NCBI GenBank assembly: GCA_016214845.1
Contig: JACRMS010000021.1
Span: 107,651 to 171,650, forward strand
From: Nitrospirota bacterium
GTDB taxonomy: Bacteria; Nitrospirota; Thermodesulfovibrionia; UBA6902
Direction of reading: 5' to 3'
Length of the DNA: 64,000 bases
Made by a program: the position numbers and the translations under genes. This document shows, piece after piece, positions 43,677 to 53,000 of the stretch. The notes under the pieces were generated by a model. The model made no database searches. It had not been told where the DNA came from and saw only the letters and a list, made by a program, of their open reading frames with translations. Position 1 is the stretch's first letter, and each line of letters begins with the position of its first letter.

Positions 43677-44717
43677 ATGAAAATCGGATACACCAGATCG
43701 TTACTCTGTTTACTCTTGTGCATTGCCCTTACCGGGTGGATATGCTCTGCCTATGGTGATGGAGAATGCGACCCTGTTAAAGAACTAAAGGCGTCATTTG
43801 AAAAGGGCGCTGCCGCTGAAAAAACAGGGAAGCTCACGGACGCTTTTTCACATTACAACAAGGCGCGCTATGATTATAGCTGCGAAGGCAAGAACCCGGT
43901 TTCGGGCGAAGCAAAAGCCGGATGGAAAAGGACCGGCAAAAAGCTGAGCGATGAAGAAGAGAAGAAAGGCAATCTTTACAGGAGAGGCGATCAAAATAAA
44001 ACCGCCGGGGCCTTTCAGTGGCTTGAGGCCTCGGAGAATTTCGCCGAAGCCGACCGCGTAATGATGAAGATGATGAGGTCCAAACCCGAAGATATTGATA
44101 CCTTCGCAATTGCCTTTGAACATTTCAACAACCGCAAAGAACACAGCGCTGACCTCATTAAAGAGCACGGTTACTCCCTGGACCACAGCTACTACAAAGA
44201 GTTCGCGATGGCAGCTGCGAAAAACGGCGAAAGCACCCTTGAGAGGGAGGATAAAGACATTAATAAGAATGTTATTGATTTAGGAGGCTCGCCTGTTGAC
44301 CGTTCAATCACCCGGCTTGAAACCGCGCGCAAGTGGTTTGATTTCTTTAAAGACGCAAAAGAGAAACAGGTTGTTGAAAGGGCGGTAAAAAGAGGCGACG
44401 CCCTTTATGCCGATGACAATGACCCCCAGTCTCTTGAAGATGCGATCCGGTACTACAAGTTTATAAATGATGAGGACAAGATCAAAAAGGTAAAAGATAA
44501 GGCCGCTAAATTAGCAGTTGCCGCAGAGAAGGAAAATGTTCTGATACGGGCTGTTCACTATTACAAAATAGCAGACAATTCCGCAAAGGCGGAGCAGCTT
44601 GAAAAAAATCTGGAAGAGCGCGGCAAGAAGCAGCAGAAAGAAATGCTCAAGGACGAGGGCCAGAAAAAGAAGTTCAAAAAAGAACAGGAAGACCTCGAAA
44701 AAGAACTGGGGATGTAG
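43677..44717 (+). CDS. Secreted helical protein, TPR-like (unknown function)
   Basis: 346 residues, not recognised. Signal peptide ending near SAYG (LLCLLLCIALTGWICSAYG), one early Cys, then helical pairs resembling tetratricopeptide units (KGAAAEKTGKLTDAFSHYNKARYDY; ADDNDPQSLEDAIRYYKFIND; VLIRAVHYYKIADNSAKAEQLE). A Lys/Glu coiled coil ends it. It is probably cotranscribed with the 43032 gene. Confidence 0.65.
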   Translation: MKIGYTRSLLCLLLCIALTGWICSAYGDGECDPVKELKASFEKGAAAEKTGKLTDAFSHYNKARYDYSCEGKNPVSGEAKAGWKRTGKKLSDEEEKKGNLYRRGDQNKTAGAFQWLEASENFAEADRVMMKMMRSKPEDIDTFAIAFEHFNNRKEHSADLIKEHGYSLDHSYYKEFAMAAAKNGESTLEREDKDINKNVIDLGGSPVDRSITRLETARKWFDFFKDAKEKQVVERAVKRGDALYADDNDPQSLEDAIRYYKFINDEDKIKKVKDKAAKLAVAAEKENVLIRAVHYYKIADNSAKAEQLEKNLEERGKKQQKEMLKDEGQKKKFKKEQEDLEKELGM

Positions 44718-44835
44718 CTGTCGAAAAGCGCAGCAGCGCAATAGTGCTAAAGTACAAAAGAGCGGAAGATTTAAAAACTTAGTTTCAGATTCAGATAGTC
44801 TGGAGGTCTTTCATGTCTATGATAAAAAAATCCTC

Positions 44836-44970
44836 ATGATCGTCATCGCGACGTCATTGCTCACAGGAGGTTACGCCTGCAAGAAGGAAGGGACTGCGGA
44901 GCGCGCGGGGAAAAAGATTGATAAGGCAGCAGAGGATATTAAAAAGAAATTTGAAGATGTTTCGAAATAA
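44836..44970 (+). CDS. Small entericidin-like lipoprotein, start apparently frameshifted
   Basis: 44 intact codons: a hydrophobic segment LMIVIATSLLTGGYAC, then CKKEGTAERAGKKIDKAAEDIKKKFEDVSK-type helix rich in Lys/Glu, the style of small stress lipoproteins. The lipobox (GYAC) is imperfect. The natural start looks like ATG 44813 with GGAGGT 6 nt upstream, but that frame stops after 8 codons. One extra A in the A7 run (44824-44830) would join MSMIKK to this reading frame. The gene is therefore either mutated, slippery, or mis-sequenced at the homopolymer. Confidence 0.5.
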   Translation: MIVIATSLLTGGYACKKEGTAERAGKKIDKAAEDIKKKFEDVSK

Positions 44971-45003
44971 GTTGCGTGAGGAACAAACTCCGGCAGAAGG
45001 ACA

Positions 45004-45780
45004 TCATTTTCGCCCCTCGTTATTTTTGGCTTCCTGCCACAAGGTTTCCATCTCCGGGAGGGTCATTGCCTCTAATTTCTTCCCCTGCCGCGCCGCTTCT
45101 TTTTCTATATGCCGGAACCTGTAAGTAAATTTATTTATCGTTTTTCTTAGCGCGTCTTCCGGGTTTACATTCACGAAATTCGCGAGCCTGACAAGCACGA
45201 AGAACAGGTCTCCGATCTCATCTTCTATCTCATTCTGATCTTTTTTGTGGATGGCCTCTTTTAATTCGCCGGTTTCCTCATCGAGCTTTGCAAAAACATC
45301 TTCGATCTTCTCCCAGTCAAAGCCGACCTTCGTGGCCTTCTTCTGGATCTTGCTCGCCCTCAGCAGCGCCGATAAGGACTTCGGCACGCCGCCGATCGCG
45401 GAGTCATGGACCTTCCCCTCGTTCTTTTTACGCTCCTCCCACCAGACGCTTACATCCCCGGAGGTCTTCAGGTCCTTGTCCCCGAATACATGGGGATGCC
45501 TGTTGATCATCTTCTGCGCGATCCCGTCGACAACATCATTAATATCGAACCGCCCCTCTTCCTTTGCCAATTGGCTTTGAAGGACTATCTGAAACAGAAG
45601 GTCGCCGAGTTCTTCCTTGATCCCTTCAGGATCATTCTCGTCAAAGGCGTCAATGACCTCATGAAGTTCCTCAACAAGAAACGGCTTGAGGGTTTCCACG
45701 GTCTGCTCCCTGTCCCAGGGACAGCCGTCAGGGGCGCGAAGCCTTGCGGCAATACTTACTAATTCATCAAAATTCATCAC
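45004..45780 (-). CDS. mazG: Nucleoside triphosphate pyrophosphohydrolase MazG
   Basis: 258 residues with two MazG units. DGCPWDREQTVETLKPFLVEELHEVIDAF (N-terminal) and EEELGDLLFQIV supply the ExxE...ExxD metal motif; the C-terminal unit repeats it with EIEDEIGDLFFVLVRLANF. Hydrolyses (d)NTPs as house cleaning or to moderate stress signals. It converges with the small lipoprotein gene and diverges from the 45857 gene. Confidence 0.94.
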   Translation of the reverse strand: MMNFDELVSIAARLRAPDGCPWDREQTVETLKPFLVEELHEVIDAFDENDPEGIKEELGDLLFQIVLQSQLAKEEGRFDINDVVDGIAQKMINRHPHVFGDKDLKTSGDVSVWWEERKKNEGKVHDSAIGGVPKSLSALLRASKIQKKATKVGFDWEKIEDVFAKLDEETGELKEAIHKKDQNEIEDEIGDLFFVLVRLANFVNVNPEDALRKTINKFTYRFRHIEKEAARQGKKLEAMTLPEMETLWQEAKNNEGRK

Positions 45781-45821
45781 CAGAGTATATCAGATTTATA
45801 AAGAATGTTGCGGGGTGTATC

Positions 45822-45830
45822 TGGTATAAT
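45822..45830 (+). promoter_or_regulatory. Extended -10 promoter candidate
   Basis: TGGTATAAT, an extended -10 with consensus TATAAT, 26 bp before the ATG of the 45857 gene. No good -35 is visible. Confidence 0.4.
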
Positions 45831-45856
45831 CATCCTCGATTCCGGAGGTAAACATT

Positions 45857-46426
45857 ATGCAAAAAACGATCACCTATTTTGAAAAACCGGGCGCGGAAAA
45901 TACAGAGCGATGCTTTGAGATCGTTAACAGCGCTGTCACCGAATTTAATTACAAACACATCGTTGTTGCCTCGACCAACGGCGATACCGGACAGCTTTTC
46001 GCGGAAGGTTTGAAAGATAAAAATATCAATCTGGTTGTTGTCACCCACTCGCACGGCTTCAAAGAACCAAACAGTATTGAGTTCACGCAGGAGGCGAGGG
46101 GGAGAATCATTGCGGCAGGCGCAAAGATATACACAGGGACAATGATTACCCACAGCCTTGAGGCTGCACTGGCCAAGCAATTCAGCGGCGTCTACCCCAC
46201 CCTCCTCGTCGCGCAAACTCTCCGGAGGTTTGGAGAAGGCATAAAAGTGTGTTGCGAAATTGTCATGATGGCTGCCGACGCCGGGCTTATTCCCGAAGGT
46301 GAAGAAGCAATCGCGGTAGCGGGCACAGGCCGAGGCGCGGACGCGGTAGTTGTAATCAGGTCAGCAACATCGAAAAGATTTTTGAATTTAAAAATCCTTG
46401 AGATTCTCGCTAAACCCCGGGGATAA
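45857..46426 (+). CDS. Pyruvate kinase C-terminal-domain-like protein
   Basis: 189 residues forming a stand-alone PK alpha/beta domain: NSAVTEFNYKHIVVASTNGDTGQLFAEGL, LVVVTHSHGFKEPNSIEF, MITHSLEAALAKQF, and GLIPEGEEAIAVAGTGRGADAVVVI. Such proteins are widespread and of unknown role. They lack the catalytic barrel, so no pyruvate kinase activity is expected. SD GGAGGT 7 nt before the ATG. Confidence 0.8.
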   Translation: MQKTITYFEKPGAENTERCFEIVNSAVTEFNYKHIVVASTNGDTGQLFAEGLKDKNINLVVVTHSHGFKEPNSIEFTQEARGRIIAAGAKIYTGTMITHSLEAALAKQFSGVYPTLLVAQTLRRFGEGIKVCCEIVMMAADAGLIPEGEEAIAVAGTGRGADAVVVIRSATSKRFLNLKILEILAKPRG

Positions 46427-46442
46427 AGAGAGTTCCGTTGAG

Positions 46443-46469
46443 GATTTTTACACTATCTGCGTAAAAATC
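46443..46469. terminator. AT-rich hairpin after the 45857 gene
   Basis: GATTTTTAC - 9-nt loop - GTAAAAATC, a perfect 9-bp stem 17 bp after the stop. It may be a terminator or an upstream protein site for the sigma-54 promoter that follows. Confidence 0.4.
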
Positions 46470-46508
46470 ATAAAAAAATTGCGCTTTTGTCACAGGTTTT
46501 TGCCATTC

Positions 46509-46523
46509 TGACATAATTTGTCA
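46509..46523. promoter_or_regulatory. Candidate enhancer-binding-protein site
   Basis: TGACA-TAATT-TGTCA, a perfect 5-bp inverted repeat 60 bp upstream of the sigma-54 -24 element. A further ttgtcac half-site lies about 20 bp further upstream. The position suits an NtrC-type activator, though it is closer than most. Confidence 0.4.
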
Positions 46524-46569
46524 TAATATATAATTTTGTAACCCCCTGTTTTTCAATCTTTCCAAATAT

Positions 46570-46585
46570 AGGCACGCCATTTGCA
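46570..46585 (+). promoter_or_regulatory. Sigma-54 (RpoN) promoter
   Basis: AGGCACGCCATTTGCA: GG and GC separated by exactly 10 bp with the family context GGCAC-N5-TTGCA. It matches the -24/-12 consensus except for the first base (A for T). The predicted start is near 46596, about 440 nt upstream of the giant gene. Confidence 0.7.
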
Positions 46586-46596
46586 GATACATTGTC

Positions 46597-47034
46597 AATT
46601 CTTTTTTAGGATTAAAATTTAATACCGGGGTAGGATGTGGATCATATTTATTTTAGCTCCACACAACATTTTCACTATTTCAATTTCTTAATCATCGTCA
46701 AATCCTCCATTTATGTTTTTCTGGTGGCAGGGGTAATTGGCGCCGCATACGCTGTAATTGAAACTTTTTATAAGAATAATTACAGCGGTAAATATGTTGT
46801 GTTAGTTACCCGACGTGCTTGTGCTAGCCCTACCCCGGGTTTAGTTCAAAAATTAAAACAAGCAGCCGGAAGCTCCAACGCTATTTATCGTGGAACATCC
46901 AATCTATCCCCTGCCGCCCCCACTTACTATTGGTCATATTATCCGCAACTGCTGACACAAGACCTTGTTCCAATCAAGCATTCAACTTTTGCAAATACAG
47001 TCGACTCAATTTACGAGGGGTCTCTTTAAGGCTT
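46597..47034 (+). promoter_or_regulatory. Long leader of the giant gene with nested inverted repeats
   Basis: The 608-bp stretch 46427-47034 has no clear gene. Downstream of the sigma-54 site, four pairings nest without conflict: CCGGGGTAGG 46625-46634 with CCTACCCCGG 46829-46838; TGTGGA 46636-46641 with TCCACA 46658-46663; GGGTAA 46731-46736 with TTACCC 46806-46811; CGCTGTAATT 46750-46759 with AATTACAGCG 46778-46787 (18-nt loop). A fifth, TGCTTGT 46816-46822 with ACAAGCA 46858-46864, would compete with or knot the outer helix. This looks like a structured RNA leader. Base pairing was found by eye. Confidence 0.4.
46637..47029 (+). CDS. Doubtful ORF in the leader (130 residues)
   Basis: A GTG-started reading frame with no SD. 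It has one hydrophobic stretch (SSIYVFLVAGVIGAAYAVIETFY) and then an atypical sequence (VTRRACASPTPGLVQKLKQAAGS). No family is recognised. It coincides with the nested inverted repeats of the leader, so it may be open by chance. If real it is a small single-pass membrane protein 5 bp ahead of the giant gene. Confidence 0.25.
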   Translation: MDHIYFSSTQHFHYFNFLIIVKSSIYVFLVAGVIGAAYAVIETFYKNNYSGKYVVLVTRRACASPTPGLVQKLKQAAGSSNAIYRGTSNLSPAAPTYYWSYYPQLLTQDLVPIKHSTFANTVDSIYEGSL

Positions 47035-50000
47035 ATGAAAAAGGAAAAGTTCAACATGGTTCAACATGAAATTAAGGAACAAAGATCCAGGTCTTTCCGG
47101 CTGATGATGTCCGGCATTTATTCTCTGGTGTTTTTATGCGTAATGTTTTTATCATCAGTGACCGCAAGCGCTGCCACTTATTATGTGCAGCCTGACAATA
47201 CGACAAATATTGGCATAGACGGGACCTGTAACGTTGCTTCAGGTCAGGTTACCACAGCCCCTACAGTGAGGACTACATTTGACGCGGTTGGTAATGGAGC
47301 TACCGGCTCAAGCTACCGTCCAACAACCGGCATGTCGAACGGGACATGGACTGTGATGATGAAGGTATACGGGCCGGTATATTCGGGCAATGCTATTGAT
47401 ATTTCCGCAGTGACCGCAGCCAACTTTTCGATACGTGGTTACAACGCAACAGACCAATGGACATTCCATCTTTATGATTACGATCCCGCGGGAGCTGCAG
47501 GGAATAAGACACTGGTAGCAACCTCCCAGACGATCACTTCTGGAACAGGCGGCACTGTGGCCGTCAATCCTACTTATACGATCAACGGTACCGGACGGGT
47601 CCAGCAGAATCATAGACTGCTGCTTGAAATAGCGTACAGACCCGGTGGAACTACATATACTCCGCGCATCTATTACGATACAACAGGGGCGACTACTGAG
47701 AGTTATGTTGCCGTAACTGAAACGCCGGTAGCGTCGGGCGATACATTAACTGCTTCCGGCAATACAGCAATTGCCGCAGTTAATCCCACTGACGGGACAA
47801 CCGGAGTTCTTATGCAGCGTTTTCAGGTCGCCAGCAATAATGCTCAGAACGGCCAGATTGAACTCACATCTCTGAATCTTACCGATAACGGAAATGCGAC
47901 AAGCATACAGGATGCAAAAGTATACATTTCAACAACAAGCTCGACAACCCTTCCGGTTGGCGCAGTATTAATCGGAAACACTGGCGTATGGAACGGCGCG
48001 GCTACCGTTGTAACTCTAAATGGCGGAACAGCGGCTGACCGTACAGTATCAACCGGGACGCCGAAATTTATTTACATCGTTTACGACCTCGCAGCCGGAC
48101 AAACAGGAAACACCATTCAATCGAGCGTAACAGGTGTAGGCGTAGCCGCTCCCGATACCGGCGCAGGAAATGTCGGCACATCTAATCTCCTGACAATCCA
48201 ACCCTGTTCCGACCCAACGTCTTCAACAATTACAATCTCCGCTTCTCAAACTGCATACGGTGATCCTTATGATGTAAGCGGAATGTATTCGACAACAGGC
48301 AATGTGGGATCATTTCAATACAAAGTTACAACTGTCGGTACGGGGCCATCAACAGTCTCTGCATTGAATGCATGGACTGCAACACCGCAGTTAACAGGAA
48401 CTACAGGGAACTTGTCCGGCACATTTTCAATTTCTGCCGGGACAAACCGTTTGTTGGTAGTTGCAGTTGACTCTCAAGACACCGGAGGGGCAACCGGACA
48501 AACTTTCAGTGCTACCTATGGCGGCAGGGCATTGACACAGGCGGTTATTGAAAACAGTAACAGACGGCAGACCTGGATCGGGTATCTCAGAGAGGCGGAC
48601 ATCGCTGCCCGCACCGGCGATACGCTTGCCGTAACAATCACCGGGACACATACTAACGTTTCTGCCTTTATCGCCAGCTATACCGGCGTTGACCAGACAA
48701 CCCCGATAGGAGGGTCAGGCGGTATTTATGGAAACAACTCGGCAGCCAGCTACCAGTTCCCTGCGGCAATAACTGTCAGTGCCGGAGGCTATGGAATTTA
48801 CACATGGTCGAGCAATCAAACGCATTCAAGCGATACCGAAACTTATACCGAACATTCAGATTATTTAAATGGACTCCAGATGGGCGTATCATCTAAAGCT
48901 TTTGCCTCAGCGGGCACTACACAGCCTAATGTAACTTACGCTGCAACAGCACGCGTATCACAATCTATTATAGTCCTTCAGCCTGCAGCGAGCACGGTGA
49001 CGACTTGTACTGACTGGACATCCAGTTCCCTTATTCCCGCATCAACGGCAGGAGGTTCACTCTGCGGAAATTACACTAACGGCAACTCATACACCCTTGA
49101 TGTAAGAGGAACAGATCCTGACTGCGGGACCTCAATAACAACTACGGCAGCAAACTTCACCTGGAATTCAGACGGCACAGCGCCTTCGATAACGGCATTT
49201 ACAGCCACATCGCCTTCAACGAGTCTTAATATTCCTATAGCAACATTCACAGCATCGGATAACATCTCAGTAACGGGTTACAAGATAACGGCATCAGCAA
49301 CACCTCCTCTTGCGGGAGACGCAGGATGGACAGCCACAGCGCCTTCAACATTCACGGTCGCTTCAGATGGAACATACGCACTTTATCCGTGGGCAAAAGA
49401 CGCGGCAGGCAATGTATCGGCAGTGTTTGCAACGCCAAGAACCGTTGTGGTCGACACAACCGCACCGGCAGTAAGCTCAACCATCCCGACAAACGGCGCA
49501 AACGGCGTAGCTTTGAACAGCGGCGTAACGATCAACTGGTCGGAGAATGTGAATTGCACGACAGTAAACACAACGAATATCACATCTACAAGTCCGGGAT
49601 GGACACTTTCAACCTGTTCAGCTAATCAGGCGGTGTTTACGACAAGCGGACAGGCTTACTCAACGACATATTCGGTGACAGTAACAACCGCAGTTACGGA
49701 TACAAACGGCAACCCTATGGCTGCAAATTATTCTTTCTCATACACGACGATCTCCGCGCCTGACCTCACTGCCCCTTCATCTTCAGTGACAACACCTGCA
49801 AATGGAGAAGTGATCAACAGCGCGTCAGCGAATCCTTTTACAATCAGCGGTTCAGCAACTGACAATGTTGCTGTCTCAGGCATAGAGGTATCAACAAACG
49901 GCGGCACAACATGGGCGGCGGCAACCTGTACAGGATGTCCCGGAGCAAATGTAACATGGACATATTCATGGACACTCCCCGCGGATGGAAGCTACAACAT

Positions 50001-53000
50001 CAGGAGCCGCGCAACTGATTCATCAATCAATGTTGAAACACCCGGCGCGGGAAACACTGTAACAATTGACAGAACAGCGCCTTCAGTAAGTTCAACGATT
50101 CCCTCAAACGGAGCAACCGGCGTAGTTGCAAACAGCAGCGTAACTATTACCTGGAGTGAAAATGTAAATTGCGCAACGGTGACCACGATAAACATAACAT
50201 CAACAAGTCCTGGCTGGACACTTTCAACCTGTTCAGCTAATCAGGCTGTATTTACTACAAGCGGACAAGGCAGCGCAGCGACTTACAGTGTTACAGTTAC
50301 CACGGGCGTAAGAGATGCCAATAATAACCCGATGGCGGCAAACTATTCATTCTCATACACAACGGTTGACACCACAGCGCCGTCATCAACTATAACCTCG
50401 CCTACAAACGGTGTGACATTAAACAGCGCTTCGGCAAATCCATACACCATAAGCGGTTCAGCTGCAGACAATGTTGCTGTACAAGGAATCGAGGTATCAA
50501 CAAACGGAGGGACATCATGGGCAACAGCAATCTGTACAGGATGTCCCGGTGCAAACGTTACATGGACCTACAGTTGGACACTTCCCGCGGATGGAAGCTA
50601 CAACATCAGGAGCCGTGCTACAGATACATTGAATATTGTTGAAACACCGGGAGCAGGAAACACTGTAACAATTGACACAACCGCTCCATCAGCAAGCTCG
50701 ACAATTCCTGCAAACGGAGCAACGGGCGTAGTTGCAAACAGCAGCGTAACGATCAACTGGTCTGAGAATGTAAACTGCGCAACGATCAACGCAACAAACG
50801 TTACATCAACCAGTCCCGGATGGACATTCTCTTCATGCGCTAGCAATCAGGCCGTATTCACCACAAGCGGGCAGGCAAGTGTAACAACCTATTCTGTAAC
50901 AGTATCAATAGCAGTAACAGACGCTAACGGAAACGCAATGGCAGCGCCCTATGCGTTCTCATATACAACCGCGGACGCAGGAGCGCCTTCATCAGCAATA
51001 ACAAGTCCTGCAAACGGTGCAATCTTAAATAGCGCTTCACCAACTCCGGTTACAATAAGCGGTTCAGCGACTGACAATGCGGCAGTGACAGGCATTGAGG
51101 TTTCAACAAACGGCGGCACAACATGGAATGCGGCAACGTGTACAGGCTGCCCGGGCGCAAACGTCACATGGACATATTCATGGACTCTGCCTGCTGACGG
51201 AAGCTATACGATCAGGAGCCGCGCAACGGATTCATCAAGCAATGTTGAGACACCGGGGACGGGCAATACAGTTTCAATTGACAGGACCGCCCCGTCGGTA
51301 AGTTCAACATTACCAGCCAACGGAGCGACCGGCGTAGCATTAAACAGCAGCGTGACAATCACATGGTCTGAGAATGTAGACTGCGCAACTGTCAATTCAA
51401 CGAATATCACGATCAGCGGCGGCGGGTTTGCGCTTTCAACATGTTCAACTAATCAGGCAGTATTTACCACAAGCGGACAGGCCGGATTAACAACATATAC
51501 AGTAACTGCTTCATCATCTGTAACAGACGCAAACGGCAACCCGATGTCTGCACCCTACCCTTTCTCATACACAACGGCTGACGTGACATCACCCTCGGTT
51601 ACCGCTTTTACAGCGACAACGCCTTCAACAAGTCTTAACATCCCGGTCACATCATTCACTGCAAGCGACAACGCTGGAGTAACAGGATACAAGATAACAA
51701 CATCAGCAACTCCTCCTCTGGCAGGAGACGCAGGATGGACAGCAATAGCTCCATCAACGTTCACAGTAGCGTCTGACGGAACATACGCCTTATATCCGTG
51801 GGCAAAAGACGCGGCAGGGAATGTGTCGGCAGTATTTGCAACGCCAGGGACAGTTGTTGTAGACACAACCGCCCCAGCAGTAAGCTCGACAATTCCTGCA
51901 AACAGCGCAACCGGCGTAGCATTAAACAGCAGCGTAACCATCACATGGTCTGAAAATGTAAACTGCGCCACGGTCAATACCTTAAATATTACGTCTACCA
52001 GTCCTGGGTGGACACTTTCAACGTGTTCAGGAAATCAGGCGGTATTTACCACGAGCGGACAGGCCAATATAACCTTATATTCAGCAACCGTAACAACAGG
52101 GGTAACGGATGCAAACGGCAACGCGATGTCCTTAAACTATTCTTTCTCTTACACAACTGCGGACGCCAGCGCCCCTTCATCAGCGATAACAAGTCCTGCA
52201 AACGGTGCAATTTTAAACAGCGCATCATCCAATCCATTTACAATCAGCGGTTCAGCGACTGACAATGCGGCAGTAACAGGCATTGAGGTTTCAACAAATG
52301 GCGGCACAACATGGAATGCGGCAACTTGCACAGGTTGTCCGGGAGCAAACGTCACATGGACGTATTCATGGACTCTGCCTGCTGATGGAAGCTATACGAT
52401 CAAGAGCCGCGCAACAGACTCATCAAGCAATGTTGAGACACCCGGTACAGGCAACACAGTTTCAATTGACAGGACCGCTCCGGCAGTAAGCTCGACATTA
52501 CCAGCCAATGGAGCAACAGGCGTAGCATTAAACAGCAGTGTGACAATCACATGGCCAGAGAATGTAGATTGCGCGACTGTCAACACTATTAATATTACAT
52601 CTACAAGTCCTGGCTGGACATTATCAACCTGCTTAAACAATCAGGCGGTATTCACAACAAGCGGTCAAATTAATGCGACCGCGTATTCCGTTACAGTCAC
52701 AACGGCAGTAAGAGATGCCAATAGCAACCCGATGGCATCAAATTATTCGTTCTCATATACAACAGTTGATACGGCAGCGCCGTCGTCAACAGTCACAGTA
52801 CCTGCAAACGGAGCGGCATTAAACAGCGCGGCTGCAAATCCGTTTACCGTAAGCGGTTCAGCAACTGACAATGTAGCTGTATCGGGAATCGAGGTATCAA
52901 CGAACGGCGGCACTACATGGAATGCGGCAACCTGTACAGGATGTCCGGGGGCAAACGTGACATGGACGTACAGTTGGACACTACCCGCTGACGGAAGCTA

